This document shows, piece by piece, positions 1 to 5,472 of a DNA stretch of 7,800 nt. The notes under the pieces are model-generated. The model did not search any database and had not been told where the DNA came from. It saw only the letters and a list, made by a program, of their open reading frames with translations. This DNA is from Pseudomonadota bacterium. GTDB lineage: Bacteria > Pseudomonadota > Alphaproteobacteria > Rhizobiales > Methylopilaceae. The stretch's first letter is position 1. Each line of letters starts with the position of its first letter. The position numbers and the translations under genes were made by a program. Where the stretch lies: positions 1-7,800 of the forward strand of contig JAEZCD010000061.1 in the NCBI GenBank assembly GCA_023430145.1, given 5' to 3'.

Positions 1-1
1 G

Positions 2-547
2 CCCAGCGTCGCCCCGGGCCGGGCCTGCGCGCTGAGCCGGCCGCGCCCGGAGGCGATGGCGCCGGCGAGCGCGCTGCGGTTCGCCTGGTGCCTGATGAAT
101 CTTGAGCGCCCGCTCGAGGCGATCGCCTATTTCGACCGCGCGATCGCCGTCGGCGCCGCCGCCACCCGCTCCGAGGCCACCTATGGCAAGTCGCTCGCCT
201 TCCTGCGCAAGGGGATGACGGACGAGGCCGCGGTCGCCGCCACCGAGGCGCCGCAGACGCTCCGCCGCAGCGCCGAGCTGACGACCGGCATCCTCACCCA
301 GCGCGCGCTCGCGTTCTATAAGGAGCGGCGCTTCACCGAGACGCTGCTGACGCTCGACGAGCGGGCGAAATTCCTGCCCGAGCAGAACGACCTCATGCTG
401 CTGCGCGGCTGGTCCTATTTCGAGCTCGGCCGCTTCGACGAGGCCGAGCAGGTGTTCCGCGCGGTGCTGAAGACCGGCTACTCGACCGAGGCCGCACGGG
501 GCCTGAACGCGATTCTGGAGCGCACCAAGCAGGTCGTGTCGGATTGA
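2..547 (+). CDS. TPR-repeat protein, C-terminal part (5' end outside window)
   Basis: The frame is open from the first bases of the window to the TGA at 545-547, so the gene almost certainly starts upstream. The ATG at 56 is internal, because it falls next to a TPR helix. At least three TPR-like helical pairs can be seen. One contains ALRFAWCLMNLERPLEAIAY followed by FDRAIAV, a second contains QRALAFYKERRFTETLLTLD, and the third contains LLRGWSYFELGRFDEAEQVF. The spacing of small and aromatic residues (A/G at helix contacts, F/Y before the turn, then F-D/T-E-A) is that of TPR units. TPR domains are protein-binding scaffolds, and no catalytic motif is visible in this part. It converges with the hydrolase operon and is separated from it by a repeat cluster, so there is no evidence that it belongs to the glucan pathway. 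Proteins of this kind occur beside exopolysaccharide genes, but nothing here shows it, and the specific role is unknown. Confidence 0.8.
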   Translation, partial: PSVAPGRACALSRPRPEAMAPASALRFAWCLMNLERPLEAIAYFDRAIAVGAAATRSEATYGKSLAFLRKGMTDEAAVAATEAPQTLRRSAELTTGILTQRALAFYKERRFTETLLTLDERAKFLPEQNDLMLLRGWSYFELGRFDEAEQVFRAVLKTGYSTEAARGLNAILERTKQVVSD

Positions 548-566
548 GCGGATCGACCGGCTGCCT

Positions 567-742
567 CGTCATCTGCGCGCGGCCGCCTCGTCACCTTGCG
601 CGAAGGCGAAGCGTGTCCACACGCTCCGCGTCATCCTGCGCGAAAGCGCAGGATCCATTCTTCCTTCATGGAATCACCCGGCAAAGATGGATCCTGCGCT
701 TTCGCGCAGGATGGCGACCGAGAGGCGCTTTCGCGCAGGATG
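567..742. repeat. cluster of intergenic palindromic repeats
   Basis: The convergent gap of 548-809 contains several copies of one short palindromic unit. The best copy is 629-657, with the pattern CGTCAT, CCTGCGC, GAAA, GCGCAGG, ATCCA. An inverted copy lies at 687-713. A truncated copy in that same inverted orientation is at 725-742 (GCGCTTTCGCGCAGGATG). Diverged direct copies are at 589-619 (CGTCACCTTGCGCGAAGGCG...) and, very partial, at 567-580 (CGTCATCTGCGCGC). Each intact unit can itself fold as a 9-bp hairpin closed by GAAA. The arrangement resembles REP/BIME-type elements of other bacteria. Chance ORFs in this gap owe their existence to the repeats. Confidence 0.8.
632..713. repeat. perfect 27-bp inverted repeat with 28-nt loop
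   Basis: Positions 632-658 and 687-713 are exact reverse complements over 27 bp, separated by 28 nt. Each arm is itself a hairpin: in the left arm 633-641 pairs with 646-654 around a GAAA tetraloop. The transcript of either strand could fold as one long stem or as two small hairpins. The location, between two convergent genes, fits a bidirectional transcription block or mRNA 3'-end protector. There is no T-run after the stem, so a classical intrinsic terminator is not shown. Confidence 0.85.
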
Positions 743-786
743 CCTGGAGAAATGTGCTCTCGCGCCGGCCTGCTCCGAGGGAGACG

Positions 787-809
787 GGTCGGCCGCGAGG
801 GTGCCGACC
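787..809 (-). terminator. stem-loop directly after the GH15 stop codon
   Basis: Positions 787-793 (GGTCGGC) and 803-809 (GCCGACC) form a perfect 7-bp stem with a 9-nt loop. The stem abuts the TGA of the GH15 gene on the minus strand. It is GC-rich and well placed to end the minus-strand operon, but no U-tract follows, so it may be a 3' stabilising hairpin or a Rho-assisted end instead. Confidence 0.4.
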
Positions 810-2138
810 TCATGCCGCCAGTGCCGTCGCCAGCTTGCGCGCGGTGCGGCAGGAGATGAAGGCGGCGTAGCTCCAGGCGAGGTTCTTGGCCGAGGTCTGC
901 TCGCCGGTCGCCTTGTCGAACTGCTCGGACAGATCGCCGGACGCCGGCGTGAACTCGCGGACGGTCTCGAGGAACGCATCGCCGTGGCGGAGGAGGGCGG
1001 TCGGATCGCCCGCCCCAGCGGTTGAGGCGCGGAAGCAGAACTCGGCGGCGCCGAGGGTGGCGACATACCAGGCGCCGCCGGAATAATAGGTGTCGCCCGG
1101 ATAGCGGCCCATCGCGGGGCCGGCGCGCTTGCCGTGGTTGATCGGATAGTCGGCGTCGAAGGTGGCCTCCAGCATGGCCAGCGTCGCCGCCATCCGCGGA
1201 TCGCGGACCGAATGGGTCGCGCCGCGCCCGCGTGAATGAATTGCCGACAGGATCACGGCGATGTCGCGCTCCCTGGTCGAGCGCGGGCCGGAGGTCAGGA
1301 TGCGCGAGCGGTAAAATCCTTCGTCCGGCAGCCAAAAGCCGTCGAGCCTTTCGAGGATTGCGGCCGCCTTCTGCCGGTATTCCTCGGCGAGCCCCGCCTC
1401 GTCCTCTGCCTCGAGCCAGTCGGCGCCGTCCGCGAGCGCCGCGGCCTGCATCCGCAGCGTGTAGTAGTGGTGGCCTTCCTCCTCCTCCCAAATGTCGAAG
1501 CTCGTCAGGCTCCAGCGCGCGGAGGTGAAGGCGAGGTCACCGCGGACGAGGTCGGCCGCCTCGCGTCGTACATTCTCCTCGATGTCGGGCACGCCGCGGA
1601 GCCAGCGCAGCACCGCGAGCGCCCGCAGCGCCGGGCCGTCGTTCTGGGGCCGCGGCCAGCTCGATATGTCGAGCGTCCCGTCGGGGTTGACGCGGGTCTC
1701 GCCGAGAATCTCCTCGCCATGCGCGCGGCCGAGATCAGCATCGGCGCGGATGAACTTTCGGTAGTCCGGCCAGACATTCTCGCGCCAGCGGGGATCCTGG
1801 ACGAGCTCTCTGCCGTCGAGATCGCGCAAGGACAGGCTGAAGCGCACGAAATCGGCGAACTGGCCGACCGCCTCGCGCCCGACGGCGCCGTCCTCGAGCA
1901 GGAGCCGGTGGGCATCGAGCACGATCGCCGAGTCGCGGTACCAGTGGAAGAAATAGTCCGGATCCGGATCGTAGGCGGCGAGCTCGGGCGTCGCGATCGA
2001 GGAGCCCGCTATGGCCGTGATCGTCTGGCCGAAGAAGGGGCGGGCCTTGACGAGGCCGGTCGGCGAGACGCTGCGCAGCATGGCCGGCCCGGCATGCCGG
2101 TATTCCCGCTCGATCCAGTCCTGGAGGCTCTCGCTCAC
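810..2138 (-). CDS. GH15 glucoamylase-type glycoside hydrolase
   Basis: The 442-residue protein consists of one (alpha/alpha)6 GH15 catalytic domain. It resembles fungal glucoamylases closely: DYFFHWYRDS (61-70, substrate-binding Arg-Asp), RPQNDGPALRA (163-173), DIWEE (215-219), GRYPGDTYYSGGAWYVATLG (344-363) and LSEQFDKATGEQTSAKNLAW (403-422). By comparison with Aspergillus glucoamylase from memory, E218 is the general acid (E179) and E405 the general base (E400). GH15 enzymes are inverting exo-hydrolases that release glucose from alpha-glucans; some act on dextran or trehalose. There is no signal peptide and no starch-binding domain, so it should be cytoplasmic. The GTG start at 2138 overlaps the stop of the upstream glucanase gene, and residues 5-21 align with the N-terminal helix of mature fungal enzymes, which supports this start over the downstream ATG. 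The family is secure, but the substrate is not. The protein is the last member of the operon. Confidence 0.9.
   Translation of the reverse strand: MSESLQDWIEREYRHAGPAMLRSVSPTGLVKARPFFGQTITAIAGSSIATPELAAYDPDPDYFFHWYRDSAIVLDAHRLLLEDGAVGREAVGQFADFVRFSLSLRDLDGRELVQDPRWRENVWPDYRKFIRADADLGRAHGEEILGETRVNPDGTLDISSWPRPQNDGPALRALAVLRWLRGVPDIEENVRREAADLVRGDLAFTSARWSLTSFDIWEEEEGHHYYTLRMQAAALADGADWLEAEDEAGLAEEYRQKAAAILERLDGFWLPDEGFYRSRILTSGPRSTRERDIAVILSAIHSRGRGATHSVRDPRMAATLAMLEATFDADYPINHGKRAGPAMGRYPGDTYYSGGAWYVATLGAAEFCFRASTAGAGDPTALLRHGDAFLETVREFTPASGDLSEQFDKATGEQTSAKNLAWSYAAFISCRTARKLATALAA
2135..2138 (-). other. GTGA stop/start overlap (translational coupling)
   Basis: On the minus strand the bases GTGA hold both the GTG start of the GH15 gene (2138-2136) and the TGA stop of the glucanase gene (2137-2135). 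No convincing Shine-Dalgarno sequence lies just upstream of the GTG. Translation of GH15 therefore probably depends on ribosomes finishing the glucanase, which would tie the amounts of the two enzymes together. Confidence 0.75.
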
Positions 2139-3499
2139 GCGCCGGCCGCACCGTCGAGCCAGGGGCTCGTGAAGCCGAGCCGGCGGAGCCCGGTCTGCAC
2201 CTCGGGCACGCTCATGAACAGCTTCCAGAGGAGGCCCGTGCGAAAATTCTCGATCATCACGACGATCGGCCCCTGGTCGATCGCGAGGAAGGTGTCGGCA
2301 TACCAGCCCCGCTGCTCGCAGAAGGCGTCGATGAAGCCGTAGCGCTGCCAGAGCCCGCCGTCCCCGAGGGCCATGAAATGGCGCAGCGCCCGCATCGACG
2401 CCTCCGGCGCGTAGGGGAAGCTCGCCAGCGCCGCCGACGGCGTGATGGTGCCGTTGTCGTGGTCGGGGCCGAGGCCGGGCGCGTGCGGGGCGTAGCCGTC
2501 GGGATCGTCGCTCGCGGTAAGGCCCCAGCAGTCCGGGCCATATCCTTTGAAGCCGCCCGGATTGGCGATGCACCAGTCACGGTTGATGGCGACCTGCGCC
2601 GTGTTCTGCTGCCAATAGTCGGCATACCTGTCCTTCAGGCCGCGCGGATCGAGGCCGAGGAAGGAGTAGTGCGAGAAGAACACCGGCCCGCCGAGGTCGG
2701 GGCCGAGCGGCAGGAGGGTGTCGTAATAGGTCTTGCCGTTGAGGTAGTCGCGGCCGCCGGCCCAGCCGCGGTGATAGGCGATGGGCTCGATCGCATAGCG
2801 CGGCGAGGAGGCGGCGAGCACATAGGTGATCAGGCACTCGTTCCAGCCGCGGATCTCGTGATCCATGACCCAGCCATTGTTCGGGCTCCAGTGCCAATAG
2901 AGCAGCCGGCGGTCGCCCTGCGTGTACCAGCTCCACTCGATGTCGCGCCAGAACCAGTCGATGCGGCCGCGCAGGCTCCTCTCGGCCTCTGTGTCGCGGC
3001 CGAAATATTGCCGCGCGCACAACAGGCCCATGGTGACGAACGAGGTCTCGACGATGTCGCCGCCATCGTCCTTGCGGCCGAAATTGATGGTCGCCCCGGT
3101 GCGGCCGTTCATGAAGTGCGAAAGCGCCCCGTGGTAGCAGGGCGCGCGCAAGAGGACGTCGAGCATCGTGCCGAGCCGCGCGATGCCTGCCTCACGGGAG
3201 ATCCAGCCGCGCTCGACGGCGACGATGATGCACATGACGCCGAAGCCGGAGCCGCCGACGGCGATGACGCCGTCGTCCGCCGGCTCGTCGGTGGTCGTGC
3301 GGCGGTCGTAAGCGAGGCCGCTGACGGGATGTCCGCCCTCCCAGAAGAACCGGAAGGTTTGTCGCTGCACGAGCTCGAGCAGGTCTTCGTCGTCGAGCGC
3401 GGCCGGGGACTTCGACAGGTGCGCCTTGCCGCGCGGCCCGGGAGCGGTCTTCGCGACGGCGCGCGGGGTCTTCGTTGCCGGCTTGGCGGCTTTCGGCAT
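2135..3499 (-). CDS. PF10091 'glycoamylase' / GH144-like endo-beta-glucanase
   Basis: The protein is 454 residues with a single PF10091-type (alpha/alpha)6 domain from about 35 to 447. Hallmarks are TFRFFWEGGHP (48-58), GGDIVET (146-152), WHWSPNNGW (202-210), GWNECLITYVLAASSP (218-233), FFSHYSFLGLDPRGLKDRYA (274-293), WGLTASDDPDGY (325-336) and IDQGPIVVMIENFRTGLLW (407-425). Family members characterised so far include endo-beta-1,2-glucanases (Chitinophaga SGL, GH144), and the same fold is found in cyclic beta-1,2-glucan synthases. D144, D148, E151 and E221 are acidic residues at the expected pocket positions, matched by eye. No signal peptide is seen; residues 1-33 are a Lys/Ala/Pro-rich tail. 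The ATG at 3499 has a GAGGG ribosome site 10 nt upstream and follows the ABC gene by 16 nt. An upstream in-frame extension to 3718 would overlap that gene and is rejected. Substrate and exact GH family are inferred. Confidence 0.85.
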   Translation of the reverse strand: MPKAAKPATKTPRAVAKTAPGPRGKAHLSKSPAALDDEDLLELVQRQTFRFFWEGGHPVSGLAYDRRTTTDEPADDGVIAVGGSGFGVMCIIVAVERGWISREAGIARLGTMLDVLLRAPCYHGALSHFMNGRTGATINFGRKDDGGDIVETSFVTMGLLCARQYFGRDTEAERSLRGRIDWFWRDIEWSWYTQGDRRLLYWHWSPNNGWVMDHEIRGWNECLITYVLAASSPRYAIEPIAYHRGWAGGRDYLNGKTYYDTLLPLGPDLGGPVFFSHYSFLGLDPRGLKDRYADYWQQNTAQVAINRDWCIANPGGFKGYGPDCWGLTASDDPDGYAPHAPGLGPDHDNGTITPSAALASFPYAPEASMRALRHFMALGDGGLWQRYGFIDAFCEQRGWYADTFLAIDQGPIVVMIENFRTGLLWKLFMSVPEVQTGLRRLGFTSPWLDGAAGA

Positions 3500-3509
3500 C
3501 GGCGGGGGA

Positions 3510-3514
3510 CCCTC
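3510..3514 (-). promoter_or_regulatory. ribosome binding site for the glucanase gene
   Basis: GAGGG on the minus strand (CCCTC on plus) lies in the 16-nt gap after the ABC stop (3518-3516), 10 nt before the ATG at 3499. It decides the start codon, and it shows that the two genes are read from one transcript. Confidence 0.65.
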
Positions 3515-3515
3515 G

Positions 3516-5363
3516 TCAGGACATTTGCTGCTGGTGCATCGATGCGGCGGTGGGCTTCGCCGGGCCTTTGGTCCGCTTGCGGTTGAGGAGGCTGCGGACC
3601 CGATCCTCGGTGGTGGGATCCATGGTGAGGTGTAGCACGCGGGAGAAGACGTGGTCGTGCGTCGCCGCGCGGCCGATGTGGATGATGCCGGTGCGCGCCA
3701 GCTCGGCGCTGAGCGCATCGAGAACCCGCGCCAGCAGCTCGTCGTCGAGCGAATCGAGCACGTCGTCGATGATCAGCCAGGGCGGCCGCTGCAGGAGGGC
3801 GCGGGCGAAGGCGATGCCCTGCTGCTCGTCCTCGCTGAGCTCGCGGTGCCAGCGCCGCGGCTTGTCGAGCCCCGGCGCGAGGCGCTCGAGGCCGAGCCGC
3901 GTCAGCACTGCGCTGAAATCATCGCTCGTGAAGCTGTCGACGCGGGCCGGGTAGGCGAGCACCTCGCGCAGCGTGCCGGGCGGCAGATAGGGGCGCCGCG
4001 GCATATAGAGGATGTCCTCGCCTTTCGGGCGGCTGATCCGCCCCGAGCCCCACGGCCAGAGGCCGGCGAGCGCGCGGAAGACGAGCGTCTCCACCGAGTT
4101 CGATTCGCCGACGATGAGCAGCCGGTCGCCGGCGCGGACCTCCACCTGCGGCTCGCGCAGCGCCGTGCAGCCGGCCGGCGTCGTCACCTCGAGATTGTCG
4201 ATGGTGATGCGGCCCGGCTCGCCCTCGGCGAACTCGATGCGGCCAGGCACCTCGTCGAGGAGGTCCGTCGCCACCACCGCGCGCCGGAAGCTCGCCACCC
4301 GCAGCAGCGTCGCCCGCCAGTCGGCGATGACGCTGAAATTGTCCACGAACCAGCGCAGCGAGCTCTGCGCCTGGTTGAAGGCGCCGACCGCCATCATCAG
4401 GCCGCCGAAGGTGAGGTCGCCGGCGAAATAGACCGGGGCCGCGACGAGGATCGGCGCCACCAGCGTGAACCAGCCGTAGCCGGCGGTGATCCAGGTGAGG
4501 TTGGTGAGGCCGAACACGAGCCGCGTCATGGCGTCGAGCACCGATTTGAGGTCGAGCCGGATGCGCCGCGCCTCGTCGGCCTCGCCGGCCGACAGCGAGA
4601 TGACGTCGATGTGCTCGTTGACGCGCATCAGCGAGGAGCGCAGCTCCGCCTCGCGCGAATAGCGCTCGGAGTTCTGCGCGATCAGCCGCCGGCCGACCCA
4701 GTAGCTGATCAGCGAGGCCGAGCCGGCATAGAGGATCGCCGCCCAGACCATGTAGCCCGGAATGGCGAAGCTCGAGCCGTCGAAATGGAACACGAAGCCG
4801 CTCGACAGCTCCCAGAGCACGTCGATGAAGGCGACGAGCAGGATCGAGGATTGCAGCAGGCCGACGCCGAGATCGGTCGACAGCTCCGTCAGGTGGCGGG
4901 CGTCCTCGTGCATGCGCTGGTCGGGATTGACACCGATCGGCCCCGCATTGCCGAGCCTGAAGGCGCGGCCCGGCACCATCCAGGCGCCGACGAGGTCGGT
5001 GACGAGGCCCTCGCGCAGCTTCAGGCGCAGCATCTCGGTCAGCCAGCGCTGGCCGACATTAAGGATGAGCAGGAAGCTCGCGATCATGCCGAAGATGCCG
5101 AGCTGGTGCAGGAACTCCGGCAGGTCGCGGCGCGACAGCGAGTCGTAGAAGGGCGCGTTCCAGCTGTTGAGCCGGATCTGGCCCCAGGTGGTGGCGACGA
5201 TGACGACGATGATCGCGCCGCCGATCATGAGCAGCGTGTTGCGCACCGCCGAGTCCCAGAGTGCGCCGGCCATCATGCGCAGCTGCGGGATCAGCGCAGC
5301 ATGCGTCGCCTCCTCGATCGCCGAGGCGGCCTGGCCGATGGCTTCCGTTCGATCCGTCGCCAT
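3516..5363 (-). CDS. SbmA/BacA-like ABC permease fused to a degenerate ATPase domain
   Basis: The protein is 615 residues. Residues 1-350 form an ABC_membrane_2 (SbmA/BacA-type) permease, with hydrophobic segments near 41-60, 86-105, 163-182, 201-224 and two between 282 and 330. Family signs include SWNAPFYDSLSRRD (67-80) and NPDQRMHEDARHL (146-158). Residues 385-580 form an ABC nucleotide-binding domain with well-kept backbone blocks (FRALAGLWPWGSG, RPYLPPGTLREVLAYP, AFARALLQRP). Its catalytic positions are changed: Walker A reads GESNSVET (419-426, Lys to Glu at 425), the Q-loop Gln is R456, the signature is LSEDEQQ (509-515, Gly to Asp at 512), Walker B is followed by D534 instead of Glu, and the H-loop His is R565. 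Relatives move peptides or other solutes across the inner membrane. It is the first gene of the operon, so substrate uptake for the downstream hydrolases is the natural guess. The start at 5363 has GGAGAGAG upstream. Confidence 0.85.
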   Translation of the reverse strand: MATDRTEAIGQAASAIEEATHAALIPQLRMMAGALWDSAVRNTLLMIGGAIIVVIVATTWGQIRLNSWNAPFYDSLSRRDLPEFLHQLGIFGMIASFLLILNVGQRWLTEMLRLKLREGLVTDLVGAWMVPGRAFRLGNAGPIGVNPDQRMHEDARHLTELSTDLGVGLLQSSILLVAFIDVLWELSSGFVFHFDGSSFAIPGYMVWAAILYAGSASLISYWVGRRLIAQNSERYSREAELRSSLMRVNEHIDVISLSAGEADEARRIRLDLKSVLDAMTRLVFGLTNLTWITAGYGWFTLVAPILVAAPVYFAGDLTFGGLMMAVGAFNQAQSSLRWFVDNFSVIADWRATLLRVASFRRAVVATDLLDEVPGRIEFAEGEPGRITIDNLEVTTPAGCTALREPQVEVRAGDRLLIVGESNSVETLVFRALAGLWPWGSGRISRPKGEDILYMPRRPYLPPGTLREVLAYPARVDSFTSDDFSAVLTRLGLERLAPGLDKPRRWHRELSEDEQQGIAFARALLQRPPWLIIDDVLDSLDDELLARVLDALSAELARTGIIHIGRAATHDHVFSRVLHLTMDPTTEDRVRSLLNRKRTKGPAKPTAASMHQQQMS

Positions 5364-5373
5364 GGATTTAAGT

Positions 5374-5381
5374 CTCTCTCC
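5374..5381 (-). promoter_or_regulatory. ribosome binding site for the ABC transporter gene
   Basis: GGAGAGAG on the minus strand ends 10 nt before the ATG at 5363. It supports that start over an in-frame upstream ATG at 5549, which would overlap the divergent GH3 gene. Confidence 0.6.
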
Positions 5382-5461
5382 GCCGGCGAGACCTTGCCAC
5401 TCATCGCCCGGAAAGGGGATAGGAAACCCCCGCGGCGGGAAAACGGCATTCCGCCCGCGCC

Positions 5462-5465
5462 GGAG
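5462..5465 (+). promoter_or_regulatory. ribosome binding site for the GH3 gene
   Basis: GGAG lies 7 nt before the ATG at 5473. The protein read from here begins MSRIETLIASMTLAEKLGQM, a typical GH3 N-terminus, so the much longer open frame upstream (to 5167) is not used. Confidence 0.6.
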
Positions 5466-5472
5466 CATCGAG

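Larger units (their letters stand above)
5364..5472. promoter_or_regulatory. divergent control region between ABC operon and GH3 gene
   Basis: This 109-bp gap separates the start codons of the minus-strand operon and the plus-strand GH3 gene, so it must hold at least one promoter for each unless transcription comes from further away. On plus, TTGCCA (5394-5399) and GATAGG (5418-5423) are 18 nt apart and are a weak sigma-70-like pair for GH3. Two imperfect dyads are present: GGGG/CCCC at 5415-5430, and GGCGG/CCGCC at 5434-5455. The dyads could be operators. No regulator gene lies in the window, and the promoter boxes are a low-confidence reading. Confidence 0.45.

Noticed and set aside
567..742. 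Possible CRISPR array
   Set aside because: Copies occur in both orientations, decay in length and lack uniform spacers.
544..870. Small open frames across the repeat cluster
   Set aside because: They are composed of palindromic repeat DNA and run into the GH15 gene on the opposite strand; there is no ribosome site or family motif.
2139..2573. Upstream extension of the GH15 frame to an ATG at 2573
   Set aside because: It would overlap 435 bases of the glucanase gene, and the extra residues are low-complexity Arg/Pro/Ala with no GH15 similarity. The GTG at 2138 matches the family N-terminus.
1236..3586. Long plus-strand open frames (1236-2342 and 2378-3586) opposite GH15 and the glucanase
   Set aside because: Both are antisense to well-supported enzymes and have no family motifs; their codon pattern mirrors the third-position GC of the real genes.
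3500..3718. Upstream extension of the glucanase frame to 3718
   Set aside because: It overlaps the end of the ABC gene, encodes Ser/Pro/Arg-rich shadow sequence and ignores the GAGGG site placed for the ATG at 3499.
4088..4112. Sequencing error as a cause of the odd Walker A motif
   Set aside because: A single error cannot explain it: several codons differ within the motif, the frame is kept, and four other distant motifs are altered too.
5167..5472. Upstream extension of the GH3 frame to 5167
   Set aside because: The 102 extra residues overlap the divergent ABC gene and do not look like GH3 sequence or a signal peptide; a ribosome site precedes the ATG at 5473.
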